64,000 nucleotides of DNA from Gordonia soli NBRC 108243 (lineage in GTDB: Bacteria; Actinomycetota; Actinomycetes; Mycobacteriales; Mycobacteriaceae). Each line of letters opens with the position of its first letter. Position 1 is the stretch's first letter. Where the stretch lies: the NCBI RefSeq assembly GCF_000334455.1, contig NZ_BANX01000028.1, forward strand, positions 1-64,000, in the 5' to 3' direction. The translations under genes and the position numbers were made by a program. Under the pieces are notes generated by a model, which worked only from the letters and a program-made list of their open reading frames with translations, had not been told where the DNA came from and made no database searches. This document shows, piece by piece, positions 48,101 to 56,652 of this stretch.

Positions 48101-50595
48101 GCGCTGACGACGGTCACCGAGTCGGCGGGGTTCTGCAGCGCCAGGAAGATGCGGAAGACCGCCGCCTCCAGATCGGGACTGCGATCCAGATCCGTGACAC
48201 CGTAATGCCGTAGCGCCCTCAGGAGCTGATCGTGGAACGCCGCAGGCAGACCGTCGCGGTCGACGTCGAGACTCTGCAGGTAGGTGTGGAAGTTCTCCCG
48301 CGCGCTGTGCACGTGCTCGACGCCGAGCTCTTCGTCGGACAGTCGGTTCTGACTCAGCTGTGCGAGATCGGCGAAGACGTCGATCAACTCGATCTCGTCG
48401 GCCAGCGGTCGGCGACCGCCCTGCGCTGCGACCCGGCGCACGTTCAGGTAGTCGTGCAGCAGGCGGGACCGGTCGTGCGGATCGACGTCGTACCCGAGCA
48501 GCTGGCTGCGCAGGTCCTCCTGCGTGCGGGTGGTGCGGTCGGCGGCATCGAGCTGTGCGGGCTCGGGGAGCTCGAGGTCGGCCACCTCGACCGGTGCGTG
48601 GGCCTCGTCGTCGGTGTCGTCGGACAGCGGCTCGAGGCGCAGCAGCGGCGCGCCGACCTCCACCTGCGACCCGACCGAGACCGTGCACTCGCGCAGGCGC
48701 GAGCGGGTCGGTGCCCGCAGCACCGTCTCCATCTTCATGCTCTCGAGGACGAGAACCGGGGCCCCGGCCTCCACCTCGGTACCGACCTCCACCGGCAGGG
48801 CCACCACCAGGGCGGGCGCCGGAGCGCGCAGGACGCCACCCTCGTCGAGGCTGACGCGATGCGCGATTCCGTCGACCTCGACGAACCGCACCGGCCCGTG
48901 GGTGTCCATCAACAGGCGGTAGCGGACGTCGTTGAGGACCATCTGCGCGGTGTGCTCGTCGAAACGGTCGAGATCGACGTCGGCGGTGCGAGACTGGTCA
49001 CCCGCCTCGATGACCACCCGGAAGCGATGCGCGCCGATGCGGGCCACCCGCACGCGGTAGCCGACACCGCGCAACTTGAGGTCGAGCGGCCGGCCACTGC
49101 GATGCTGGACCTGCGGGCGCCCACCGGCGGCGGTCGCGAGCAGCCGCGAGCGCTGGACGGACTCCTCCTCCTCGTACGCGTCGATGGCGGAGGCGGCCAG
49201 TGCGATGGTGGCGTGCCGATTGACCACGAGACCGTCGGCGGCCCGAACCCGGTCGATCCAACCTGTGTCGGCGCTGCCGTCGATCACCTCGGGACGGTCC
49301 AGCAGTTCCAGGACGAAGCTCTTGTTGGTCGCGCCGCCCTCGATGACGACGCGGGTCTCCGACATCGCGCGGCGCAGGCGTCCGAGCGCCTCCTCACGAT
49401 CGCTGCCGACGGCGATGATCTTGGCGATCATCGAGTCGAAGTCGGCGGGGATGACATCGCCCTCGCTGACGCCCGTGTCGATGCGGATGCCCGGTCCGGT
49501 CGGGAGGTCGAGTCGGGCGATGCGGCCGGGCGCGGGCGCGAAGTCGCGATCCGGATCCTCGGCGTTGAGGCGGGCCTCGATGGCATGGCCGCGCTCACGC
49601 GGCATCTCGCCCGACAGCGGGACGCCGGCCGCCACCGACAGCTGCGCACGGACCAGGTCGAAGCCGGTGGTCGACTCGGTGATCGGGTGCTCGACCTGGA
49701 GTCGGGTGTTGACCTCGAGGAAGGCGAACAGCTTCTCGCCCGGGTGGTACAAGAACTCGACGGTCGCGGCACCGCGGTAGCCGACGGCCAGCGCGAGGCG
49801 TTCGGCCGACCGCTTGAGCTCCTCGGCCTGCTCGGGCGCGAGCACCGGTGACGCGGATTCCTCGATGATCTTCTGGTTTCGCCGCTGCACCGAACAGTCG
49901 CGCACCCCCAGCGCCCACGCGGTCCCCTGCCCGTCGGCGATGACCTGTACCTCGACGTGGCGGGCACCGGTGACCAGACGCTCCAGGAACACGACGCCGC
50001 TGCCGAACGCCCGCTCGGCCTCGGCGCGGGTGCGCTCGTAGGCATCCACCAGTTCGTCGTCGCTGGTGATCACGCGGATGCCGCGACCGCCGCCGCCGGC
50101 CGTCGCCTTCAGCATCAGCGGATAGCCGATCCGGGCGGCCGCGGCCTTGGCGTCGTCGACGCTGTCGACTGCGCCACCGCTCCACGGTGCGACCGGCACA
50201 CCGACCTCTTCGGCGATCAGCTTCGCGCCGATCTTGTCGCCGAGCTTGCGCATGGCCTCCGGCGAGGGGCCGACGAAGGTGATGCCGATCCGCTCACAGA
50301 GCTCGGCGAAACGCGGGTCCTCGGCGACGAATCCCCAGCCGACCCATGCGGCGTCGGCGCCGGTCTCGAGCAGCGCGCGCTCCAGGGTCTTCAGGTTCAG
50401 GTACGGCCGGTTGGCGGCCGGTCCCAGGTCGTAGGTGATGTCGGCGTCACGCACGAAGGTGGCGGTGCGCTCCACGTCGGTGTGCAGGGCGACGACCTCG
50501 ATGTGCTGTCCGGTCTCGGCCGACATGGCTCGAGCGGCGCGGATGAGGCGCATGGCGGCCTCACCACGGTTCACGATGGCAATCCGGGTGAACAT
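45127..50595 (-). CDS. Giant single-chain biotin-dependent acyl-CoA carboxylase (BC-BCCP-central-CT)
   Basis: An 1822-residue fusion. Domains: biotin carboxylase 1-450 ([46 protein letters not shown]), biotinyl domain with VLESMKMETVLRAP (Lys621), a ~550-residue central region without recognised catalytic motifs, and a two-lobe carboxyltransferase from about 1270 (SSGARISMDSGTENMD, HTKGVLVMTPDSAMVLTGKQ, LSGFDGSPESMRKLQLEYG, SRYHGGAFVVFSKALNPNMT). This order is that of eukaryotic acetyl-CoA carboxylase, not of AccA/AccD. ATG with a GGGAGGGAG site; 41 further open codons upstream lack similarity. Substrate acyl-CoA uncertain. Confidence 0.9.
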   Translation of the reverse strand: MFTRIAIVNRGEAAMRLIRAARAMSAETGQHIEVVALHTDVERTATFVRDADITYDLGPAANRPYLNLKTLERALLETGADAAWVGWGFVAEDPRFAELCERIGITFVGPSPEAMRKLGDKIGAKLIAEEVGVPVAPWSGGAVDSVDDAKAAAARIGYPLMLKATAGGGGRGIRVITSDDELVDAYERTRAEAERAFGSGVVFLERLVTGARHVEVQVIADGQGTAWALGVRDCSVQRRNQKIIEESASPVLAPEQAEELKRSAERLALAVGYRGAATVEFLYHPGEKLFAFLEVNTRLQVEHPITESTTGFDLVRAQLSVAAGVPLSGEMPRERGHAIEARLNAEDPDRDFAPAPGRIARLDLPTGPGIRIDTGVSEGDVIPADFDSMIAKIIAVGSDREEALGRLRRAMSETRVVIEGGATNKSFVLELLDRPEVIDGSADTGWIDRVRAADGLVVNRHATIALAASAIDAYEEEESVQRSRLLATAAGGRPQVQHRSGRPLDLKLRGVGYRVRVARIGAHRFRVVIEAGDQSRTADVDLDRFDEHTAQMVLNDVRYRLLMDTHGPVRFVEVDGIAHRVSLDEGGVLRAPAPALVVALPVEVGTEVEAGAPVLVLESMKMETVLRAPTRSRLRECTVSVGSQVEVGAPLLRLEPLSDDTDDEAHAPVEVADLELPEPAQLDAADRTTRTQEDLRSQLLGYDVDPHDRSRLLHDYLNVRRVAAQGGRRPLADEIELIDVFADLAQLSQNRLSDEELGVEHVHSARENFHTYLQSLDVDRDGLPAAFHDQLLRALRHYGVTDLDRSPDLEAAVFRIFLALQNPADSVTVVSALLKEWLAEPTPRDELRDDVAAGLDGLVAATQVRFPAIADLARAVVYAWYGQPLLRRNRARIYNDVRKQLRHLDGAPDSSDRDERIAAMVRSTEPLVRLLGQRIERGHLDNTVMLEILTRRYYGNTGLKSVRTHQAGGTTFVVAERDGVQLASAAVSFDNVAAAVGGLVELAKDTSSMDADIYLSWEQQPDSFDEMARVLHDIVTANPGPHQLHRLTFAVAGSGNARMHHHFTFRPSATGMVEERLIRGLHPHIARRMQMERLRKFDLTRLPSSDDEEVYLFRCVAKENPADDRLIAFAQVRDLDALREHDGRLMTLPTAETTLASCVDSIRQARADGKRTSDTNRIVMYVWPPIGTAPADLQTISDHIWATTRGVGIEEVLLIARRRDRVSGTLEKVTVRFSVTATGGFDVVVGDPTDEPIEPVDSYRQKVLRAARRNTVYPYELVDLLGAFTEHDLDDAGQLVPVDRPRGNNSAAIVAGIVTTPTAKHPDQGVTRVLLLGDPTKSLGALSEPECARVIAAIDLADRLGVPVEWYALSSGARISMDSGTENMDWVAKALKRVVEFTQAGGEINIVVAGINVGAQPYWNAEATMLMHTKGVLVMTPDSAMVLTGKQSLDFSGGVSAEDNFGIGGYDRVMGPNGQAQYWAPNLAAARDVLMSHYDHTYVAPGEAGPRRATTTDPVDRDVRDFPHVLAGSDFTTVGDIFSVATNPDRKKPFDIRTVMRAVADQDHQVLERWAGMADAETAVVADVHLGGIPVCLLGIESQEVQRRGYKPTDGPDVYTAGTLFPQSSKKAARAINVASGNRPLVVLANLSGFDGSPESMRKLQLEYGAEIGRAIVNFRGPIVFCVISRYHGGAFVVFSKALNPNMTVLAIDGSFASVLGGAPAAAVVFAGEVASRVAADPRVRAVEARMAEAAGAELPALNAELADVRQSVRAEKISEVAAEFDGVHSIRRAVEVGSVDAVIGADELRPRIIAAIAGFGGAADS

Positions 50596-50834
50596 CACTA
50601 CTCCCTCCCCCACGGGCGCGGTGGCCTCACGAGGTCTCGCGGCTCCGACCGACTGTCCCACGCGCATTCGGCGTGGAACACCAGGACGTCGACGGGCGAC
50701 GACGACGATTGTGACCAATGGATCGGCTACGCGCGAGTACGGTCACCGCGGCGTGACCCGATCCACTCCGGTTCGGTCCTGCCCCGCCCCACCCGATAGC
50801 GTGGCGGCATGGCGACGTGGAGGTGGATGCGACC

Positions 50835-52310
50835 GTGAGCGCGACGCGTCGCGACGATCCGACGGCCACCACCCCACCACCGACTCCGACCGATCGCACC
50901 CCGCGTCTGGCGGTGGTCCTGCTGTGTACCGCCGGGATCGTCGTCGCACTGACCCAGACCATCATCGTCCCCCTCATCCCGCAGTTGCCGACGATGTTGC
51001 ACTCCAGTGCCGACAACACGTCGTGGGCACTGACGATCACGCTGCTCGTCGGTGCGGCCATCACCCCGATCGGGGGGCGACTCGGCGACATGTACGGCAA
51101 GCGGTTGATGCTGCTGCTGAGCATGGCGTGCGTCGCGGCCGGTTCGGTGGTGTGCGCGGTCGTCGACGCCCTGCTGCCGTTCCTGATCGGCCGAGCGCTG
51201 CAGGGCATGGGATTCGGTGCGATCGCGCTGGGGATCAGCGTGATGCGCGACATCGTGCCCGCACGGCACCTGGGCTCCGCGGTCGGGACGATGAGCGCAT
51301 CGCTGGGCATCGGCGGCGCACTCGGCCTGCCGTTCGCGGCGATCATCGCCGAGCACGTGAACTGGCATGCACTCTTCTTCGTCACGGCCGCGTTCGCGGT
51401 GCTGTGCGGCGTCGGCCTGGCACGGACCATCCCGGCAAGTCCGACGCGCGTCGGCGGCCGCTTCGACGCCGTCGGCGCCATCGGTCTGATCGCGATCCTG
51501 GTCTGCATCCTGCTGCCGCTGTCGAAGGGGGCGACCTGGGGATGGGGCAGTCCACTCACCCTGGGACTGTTCGGCGCCGCGGCCGTCGTTGCGGTGATCT
51601 GGTCGCTGGTGGAGCGACGCGTGGCGAACCCGCTCGTCGATCTCGCGGTCGCCATGCACCGTCCCGTGCTGCTGACCAACATCGCGTCCGTCGCCGCCGG
51701 CTTCGCGTTCTATTCGATGCAGCTCATCCCGATCCAGCTGTTGATGGCCCCGACATCGAGTCCCAACGGACTGGGGCTGGACATGGTCACCGCCAGCCTC
51801 ATCCTGACGCCGAGTGGTCTGGTGATGTTCGTCTTCTCGAACATCAGCGCGCGGATCGCCGCACGCCACGGACCGCGGATCGCCCTCGCCGTCGGTGGCG
51901 GGATCCTCGGTGTCGGCTACGTCGTGTTCCTGACCGTGCTGATCGGCCCGTGGCGGATCGGATGGCCGGTGATCATCGCCGTCGCCTGCATCATCGGCGC
52001 CGGTCTCGGCATCGCCTACTCGGCGATGCCCGCGCTGATCATGCGAGTGGTCCGCGTGGAACAGACCGGCGAGGCCAACGGCGTCAACGCCCTCATGCGA
52101 GTGGTCGGGACCTCGGCGTCGGCGGCCACGGTCGGGATGATCCTCACGTGGTCGGCCATCGAGATCTCCACTCCGGCGGGCCCGGTGTCGGTGCCCGGTG
52201 AGTCGGGTTATGTGTGGGCCGCGGCCATCTCGTTGGTGGCGAGCGTGACTGCCGCAGTCATCGCTCTCGCGATCCCGACCGGACGTCCGGTCACCGTCGA
52301 CGACATCTGA
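50835..52310 (+). CDS. MFS transporter, DHA2-type drug:H+ antiporter
   Basis: A 491-residue membrane protein with about 14 helices. Motif A is GGRLGDMYGKRLML, and motif C-like glycine-rich TMSASLGIGGALGLPF follows in helix 5, both marks of drug exporters. The GTG at 50835 is preferred to one at 50817 because GGAGGT lies ten bases upstream. Transcribed divergently from the giant carboxylase and converging on the HxlR gene. Export substrate unknown. Confidence 0.88.
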   Translation: MSATRRDDPTATTPPPTPTDRTPRLAVVLLCTAGIVVALTQTIIVPLIPQLPTMLHSSADNTSWALTITLLVGAAITPIGGRLGDMYGKRLMLLLSMACVAAGSVVCAVVDALLPFLIGRALQGMGFGAIALGISVMRDIVPARHLGSAVGTMSASLGIGGALGLPFAAIIAEHVNWHALFFVTAAFAVLCGVGLARTIPASPTRVGGRFDAVGAIGLIAILVCILLPLSKGATWGWGSPLTLGLFGAAAVVAVIWSLVERRVANPLVDLAVAMHRPVLLTNIASVAAGFAFYSMQLIPIQLLMAPTSSPNGLGLDMVTASLILTPSGLVMFVFSNISARIAARHGPRIALAVGGGILGVGYVVFLTVLIGPWRIGWPVIIAVACIIGAGLGIAYSAMPALIMRVVRVEQTGEANGVNALMRVVGTSASAATVGMILTWSAIEISTPAGPVSVPGESGYVWAAAISLVASVTAAVIALAIPTGRPVTVDDI

Positions 52311-52331
52311 TCCGACACGGCAACGCCGGTC

Positions 52332-52390
52332 ATCGCCCCCGGCGATCCGTACCGCAGCGAGCCGGTCAGCTGTGATGCCCCGGGGGCGAT
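52332..52390. terminator. Candidate bidirectional terminator (MFS / HxlR)
   Basis: ATCGCCCCCGG (52332-52342) and CCGGGGGCGAT (52380-52390) are a perfect 11-bp inverted repeat with a structured 37-bp loop, in the gap between convergent genes; the right arm touches the HxlR stop codon. Confidence 0.45.
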
Positions 52391-52800
52391 CAGTCGGTCA
52401 CGCTCGCCGCGGCGTCGTAACGCTCCCGCGCGGAATCGATCTCGTCGATGTGCTGCTCCGACCAGATCTTGATCCCCTGGATCTGGGCATGCAGCGACCG
52501 GCCGAGGTCGGTCATCGCGTACTCGACGGTCACCGGCACGGTCGGTGTGACCGCCCGGGTCAGGAGTCCGTCGCGATCGAGGTTGCGCAGGGTCTGGGTG
52601 AGCATCTTCGGACTGACCCCGGCGATCGTGCGGGACAGCTCCGAATACCGTTGCGGCCCATCGGCGAGCGCGCACATGACCAGCGTCACCCACTTGTCGC
52701 TGATGCGCTCCAGCACCCGACGGCTCGGGCACAACGCGAGGTACGCGTCGTAGGCGAGCTTGGCCTCTTGCCGCTGTTGTGCGGCGGTCATCGTCGGCAT
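52390..52800 (-). CDS. HxlR-family transcriptional regulator
   Basis: A 136-residue winged-helix protein. CPSRRVLERISDKWVTLVMC, then ALADGPQRYSELSRTIAGVS, PKMLTQTLRNLDRDGLLTR and a wing EYAMTDLGRSL are the HxlR pattern, including the Cys near the N-terminus that senses aldehydes or electrophiles in some members. Divergent from the oxidoreductase at 52937, its probable target. Confidence 0.92.
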   Translation of the reverse strand: MPTMTAAQQRQEAKLAYDAYLALCPSRRVLERISDKWVTLVMCALADGPQRYSELSRTIAGVSPKMLTQTLRNLDRDGLLTRAVTPTVPVTVEYAMTDLGRSLHAQIQGIKIWSEQHIDEIDSARERYDAAASVTD

Positions 52801-52846
52801 GTCATCTCCTGGTCTGCACTCACCCGGCGAGAGTTACGCACTTCAA

Positions 52847-52854
52847 GGTACCTA
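52847..52854. promoter_or_regulatory. Operator candidate for HxlR regulator
   Basis: AGGTACCT is a perfect palindrome flanked by direct ACTTC repeats (52841 and 52854), in the 136-bp divergent gap. HxlR regulators commonly bind AGTACNT-like palindromes in such gaps. Confidence 0.45.
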
Positions 52855-52936
52855 CTTCCCAGCGGATAGCCCAACGTCCAGAGTTGTCACGGTACCGCGC
52901 AGCACGCGCACTCACGTCCGACGAGAAGGAGCGACC

Positions 52937-53869
52937 ATGACCGCCGACCGCACCATCACCGCAGTCCTCACCGACCAGCAGGGCGACCTCCGCGTGGCGG
53001 CGGTGACCCCGCCCGAACTCGGCCCGACCGATATCCGGATCGCGGTCACCGCAGCGACGATCAACCCCATCGACGATCAGGTGATCGGCGGCTTCTCACT
53101 CCGACAGGGGTGGACGAAGGCAGGCGACCTCGGGCTCGGCTGGGATGTCGCCGGCGTGATCAGCGAGGTCGGCGCCGAGGTGACCGATGCGTCGCTGACG
53201 GTCGGGACACGGGTTGCCGGGCTCTCCGGCGGCACCGCCAAGACGGTCGGTCCGCAGGCCGAGGAGATCGTGCTCGCGGCCACCGACATCGCCGTCGTGC
53301 CCGACGGTCTCGACCTCACCGACGCCGCATCGCTACCGCTCAACACGTTGACCGCCGACCAGGCACTGGATCTGCTGGGCCCGGCCGCGGGCACGTTGCT
53401 GATCACCGGGATCGGCGGCGCGGTGGGCGGATTCGCCGCCCCGCTCGCCGTGGCTCGCGGATGGCGTGTGATCGGACTCGGACGCGAACAGGACCGTGAA
53501 TTCGCAGCGAGTGTCGGCGTCGAGTTCGTGACCGACGAGTTCATCGCCGCCGACAGCACCGCGCAGGTCGACGCGGTCCTCGACGCGGCAGTCCTCGGCG
53601 GGGCCACCACCGGTGTCGTCCGGCCCGGCGGCACCTTCGTCGAGGTCGTCGTCGGTGCCACACCGCCGCGCGACGGCGTCACGGTCCACACGCAATTCGT
53701 GACCTCGGACGGCACACGCCTCGCCGCACTGCTCGCACAGGCCGACCAGGGCACCCTGGCCCCGCGGATCCGGTCGACGCATCGCCTCGCCGACGCCGAG
53801 AAGGCCTACGTCGACTTCCGCGACGGCGGTCGGGGCCGGGTACTGCTGGTGACCGACCGCGCGGAGTGA
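52937..53869 (+). CDS. NADP-dependent quinone-oxidoreductase-type dehydrogenase
   Basis: A 310-residue MDR-superfamily protein without the catalytic or structural zinc cysteines, so of the quinone oxidoreductase type. It shows ATINPIDDQVIGGFSLR, WDVAGVISEVGAEVTD and the nucleotide loop ITGIGGAVGGFAAPLAVARG. ATG with a GAGAAGGAG site. The HxlR regulator opposite suggests induction by quinones, aldehydes or other electrophiles. Confidence 0.9.
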   Translation: MTADRTITAVLTDQQGDLRVAAVTPPELGPTDIRIAVTAATINPIDDQVIGGFSLRQGWTKAGDLGLGWDVAGVISEVGAEVTDASLTVGTRVAGLSGGTAKTVGPQAEEIVLAATDIAVVPDGLDLTDAASLPLNTLTADQALDLLGPAAGTLLITGIGGAVGGFAAPLAVARGWRVIGLGREQDREFAASVGVEFVTDEFIAADSTAQVDAVLDAAVLGGATTGVVRPGGTFVEVVVGATPPRDGVTVHTQFVTSDGTRLAALLAQADQGTLAPRIRSTHRLADAEKAYVDFRDGGRGRVLLVTDRAE

Positions 53870-53888
53870 GGGTCGGCTGCTGCGCAGA

Positions 53889-55124
53889 TCAGCTGCGCAG
53901 CAGCCCCTTCGCCACGTGGGTCACCTGGATCTCGTTGCTCCCGGCGTAGATCATCAGCGACTTGGCGTCACGTGCGAGCTGCTCGACCTTGTACTCGGCC
54001 ATGTAGCCGTTGCCGCCGAACAGCTGGACCGCCTCCATCGCCACATCGGTGGCGGCGCGCGATGAGTACAGCTTCATCGCCGACGCCTCGGCGAGACTCG
54101 GCGGCTTGCCCGCCCGTGACCGCTCGACGGCGTTGAAGAGCATGTTCTGCACGTTGATCCGGGCAATCTCCATCTCGGCCAGCTTCAGCTGGATGAGCTG
54201 GAAGTTGCCGATCTCCTGCCCCCACAGTGTGCGGCTCTTCGCGTAGTCGATGGACAGGCGCTGCGCCTCGTTGATGATGCCCAGCGACAACGCGGCGATC
54301 CCGATCCGCTCGGCGGTGAAGCCGGCCTTGGCGCCCTCCGAGCCCCGGCTGTCGGAGCCGGTGTCCTCGGTCTCCCCCAGCAAGCGGTCCTTACCGACTC
54401 GGATGTCGTCGAAGAACAACTCACCGGTCGGCGAGCTGTTCATGCCCATCTTCTTGAACGCCTTGCCCTGGGTGAGTCCCGGCATGCCCTTGTCGAGCAC
54501 GAAGGACAGCACCTTGCGGTCGCGCATCGGGGTGTCCGAACCGTCGTCGAGCTTCGCGAAGACCACGATGGTGTCGGCGTACGGGCCGTTGGTGATGAAG
54601 GTCTTGTTGCCCTTGAGGATGTAGTCGTCGCCGTCCCGCTTCACCGACGTCTTCATGCCGCCCAACGCATCCGAGCCGGAGTCGGGTTCGGTGATCGCCC
54701 AGGCGCCGACCTTCTCCATCGTGACCAGCTCGGGCAGCCAGCGCTTCTTCTGCGCGAGCGTCCCCTTTCCGCGGATGGTCGACACCGTGAGACCCATGCT
54801 CACGCCCATCGACGCGACCAGGCCGAGGCTGACGCCGGCCAGTTCGCTGTTGAGGATCAGGAACATCGAGTCGCCGAGACCACCCCCGCCGCCGCCCGAC
54901 TTCTTCGACGGGTCGTGATCGGGATCCGCCTCGCGGGCGAGCTCCTTCTCCAGGCTGTCGCGGGCCATCGCGTCGACCCCGAAGGTCGCGAGGAGCTTAC
55001 GGGTGATGTCGTACGGCGGCAGCTGCCCCGACTCGAGTTCGTCGACGTGTGGCCGGATCTCCTTGTCGATGAACGCGCGCAGCGCATCCCGGACCATCTC
55101 GTCCTCGTCGGACCATTCGAACAT
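53889..55124 (-). CDS. Acyl-CoA dehydrogenase family protein
   Basis: A 411-residue flavoprotein: GAWAITEPDSGSDALGGMKT and FITNGPYADTIVVFAK (FAD/substrate binding) and AVQLFGGNGYMAEYKVEQLA. The usual catalytic glutamate near the C-terminus (YEGT) is replaced: the motif is YAGSNEIQ with Ala394. A glutamate in TAERIGIAALSLGI (about residue 272) occupies the site used as base by isovaleryl-CoA and long-chain dehydrogenases, so the enzyme is probably active with that arrangement. A Gly-rich loop (KKSGGGGGGLGDS, about 73-86) is unusual. Confidence 0.9.
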   Translation of the reverse strand: MFEWSDEDEMVRDALRAFIDKEIRPHVDELESGQLPPYDITRKLLATFGVDAMARDSLEKELAREADPDHDPSKKSGGGGGGLGDSMFLILNSELAGVSLGLVASMGVSMGLTVSTIRGKGTLAQKKRWLPELVTMEKVGAWAITEPDSGSDALGGMKTSVKRDGDDYILKGNKTFITNGPYADTIVVFAKLDDGSDTPMRDRKVLSFVLDKGMPGLTQGKAFKKMGMNSSPTGELFFDDIRVGKDRLLGETEDTGSDSRGSEGAKAGFTAERIGIAALSLGIINEAQRLSIDYAKSRTLWGQEIGNFQLIQLKLAEMEIARINVQNMLFNAVERSRAGKPPSLAEASAMKLYSSRAATDVAMEAVQLFGGNGYMAEYKVEQLARDAKSLMIYAGSNEIQVTHVAKGLLRS

Positions 55125-55183
55125 CGCACGCTCCTGGAACAGGTTTCACTTTTCGATCACTACTGTGTCAGGAGTCACGATGA

Positions 55184-55197
55184 CTGTCTAGAGACAG
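55184..55197. promoter_or_regulatory. Inverted repeat upstream of the acyl-CoA dehydrogenase
   Basis: CTGTCT and AGACAG separated by two bases lie 60 bp before the dehydrogenase start, where a TetR-type repressor of fatty-acid genes would be expected. No regulator gene is adjacent. Confidence 0.35.
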
Positions 55198-55241
55198 ATC
55201 GCAAATTCTGTTCCTACCGCTGGCCGACGACGCGCGATTCG

Positions 55242-55278
55242 GTAGAAGTCGTTCCCGGATTCCGGGAACAACTTCTAC
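55242..55278 (-). terminator. Strong intrinsic hairpin at the end of the cbtB-cbtA-phosphatase operon
   Basis: Two 17-base arms (GTAGAAGTCGTTCCCGG at 55242 and CCGGGAACAACTTCTAC at 55262) pair at 16 positions, with a G-U pair on the minus strand, around a three-base loop. The stem begins at the stop codon of the histidine-phosphatase gene. No U-tract follows, as is common for actinobacterial I-shaped terminators. Confidence 0.75.
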
Positions 55279-55727
55279 GAAATCGGGGTCGCGAGCTCGT
55301 ACACGGTCGCCGGGCGCACCTCGGTGGCGAAGTACGCATCGGTGTCGGTGCAGAGGAGCGCCTGTGCCACCGGCTTCGCGACGACCACGACATCGGGAAG
55401 GGGCCCCGACGCGCGCCAGGAATGGATGCGCCGCACGAACTCCGCGACCGTCTCACCACCGTGCGGGCGACTCGTCGGGTCGGTGAACCACATGCCGAGG
55501 TCTGCCGGCGCGACGTCGTCGGGCGCCAGCCCGTCCCAGGCGCCGACATCCAGAGACCGCAGTCGCTCGTCGATGCGGGACCCGCCGCCCAGCACGGTCG
55601 CCGACTCGGCGACGTGCCGCTCCGGACCGCAGACGAGAAGGGTCGGGTCGCCCACATCGCCGATCAGCTCGCCGACGTCACGGCGTCCGCGCGGGTCGAG
55701 GGCGACCCGGGCACCACCGAAACGCAC
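55275..55727 (-). CDS. Degenerate histidine-phosphatase-like protein in the cobalt operon
   Basis: At least 150 residues. The frame reaches the cbtA stop at 55799 and contains RLITAGRTAPNRAVRFGG, where the RHG catalytic motif of histidine phosphatases reads TAG, then LVCGPERHVAESATVLGGGS and LDVGAWDGLAPDDV, which match the family body. The only standard in-frame start is the GTG at 55727, which would skip the TAG segment; a non-standard start nearer 55795 is possible. Catalytic His is missing from the first motif, so it may be non-enzymatic. Such genes often follow cbtBA. Confidence 0.6.
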   Translation of the reverse strand: MRFGGARVALDPRGRRDVGELIGDVGDPTLLVCGPERHVAESATVLGGGSRIDERLRSLDVGAWDGLAPDDVAPADLGMWFTDPTSRPHGGETVAEFVRRIHSWRASGPLPDVVVVAKPVAQALLCTDTDAYFATEVRPATVYELATPIS

Positions 55728-55798
55728 CGCGCGGTTGGGCGCGGTGCGTCCGGCGGTGATCAGCCGTGTGCGACGGGATTCGCACTCGATCGCAGGTG

Positions 55799-56623
55799 TC
55801 AGGAGGCCGTGTCGGCCTCGACGCGTTCGGCCGCGGTCGACCTGGTAGATCGCGCGAACACTCCGATGACGATCGCGAAGACCACGGTCAGCACCGTCCA
55901 GAGGATGACCTGGTTGGCGATCGCGTAGACGCGGAAGTCGCCGATCACACCACCGGGGAAGCCCGGGAACACGATGGTTCCCTGTGCGTCGGTGACCGGT
56001 TCGGGCACCTCGTGGAACTCCGGCAGCAACGCGATGGCGATGGTCACCGCGACCAGGTAGCCGATGGCACCGACGACGGCACCGACGAGCCCGCCGATGC
56101 GCGGTCGCAACCAGAGGGCCGCGACCACCGCGACGATCGCGAAGGCGATCGACAGCAGCGTGATGGTCAGGAACGCACCCGATCGGGCCCCGATGGTGTC
56201 GTCGTTGCCCACGGCCGGCGGGTTGGCCGGATACGCGAAGAACGGGACGCCGACCACGGCGACGAAGCCGATGACGCCGAGTGCGGCGGACACCGCACGA
56301 GGATCGGTGGCCGGGTAGCGGCGTCCGATGTACGCCCAGAGGACGGTGAAGGCGACCGCGAAGATCGCCCCGACCGCCAATGCGAACACGACGGTTCCGA
56401 CGCCTGCGCCGATGTTCTCCTGCACCGACCGGGTGACCACCTCGGCACCGTGATCGTGGCCGCCACCGGCGGCCTCGAGAGCCTCCTCGGCGTGCGAACG
56501 TCCTTCTTCGTAGTCGATCGCCTTGGCCACCTGCGGCTCGATGAACAGCCGGGCGAACACGAACGCGACGATGCCGGCGACCAGACCCGAGAGCAGGCCT
56601 GCGCCGATGAACTTCTTCTCCAT
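55799..56623 (-). CDS. cbtA: CbtA-type cobalt transporter subunit
   Basis: A 274-residue protein with about six membrane helices. It begins EKKFIGAGLLSGLVAGIVAF and has a His-rich loop GGGHDHGAEVV after the first helix, and an extracytoplasmic loop PEFHEVPEPVTDAQG. CbtA is predicted to carry cobalt across the membrane for cobalamin synthesis. It lies 29 bp after cbtB, below a cobalamin riboswitch. Confidence 0.9.
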   Translation of the reverse strand: MEKKFIGAGLLSGLVAGIVAFVFARLFIEPQVAKAIDYEEGRSHAEEALEAAGGGHDHGAEVVTRSVQENIGAGVGTVVFALAVGAIFAVAFTVLWAYIGRRYPATDPRAVSAALGVIGFVAVVGVPFFAYPANPPAVGNDDTIGARSGAFLTITLLSIAFAIVAVVAALWLRPRIGGLVGAVVGAIGYLVAVTIAIALLPEFHEVPEPVTDAQGTIVFPGFPGGVIGDFRVYAIANQVILWTVLTVVFAIVIGVFARSTRSTAAERVEADTAS

Positions 56624-56652
56624 GTGTGGTTGTCTCCTGGTCTCTGGTGCGC

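Noticed and set aside
50596..50718. N-terminal extension of the giant carboxylase
   Set aside because: The 41 extra codons lack similarity to biotin carboxylases, and a strong ribosome site lies directly before the internal ATG at 50595.
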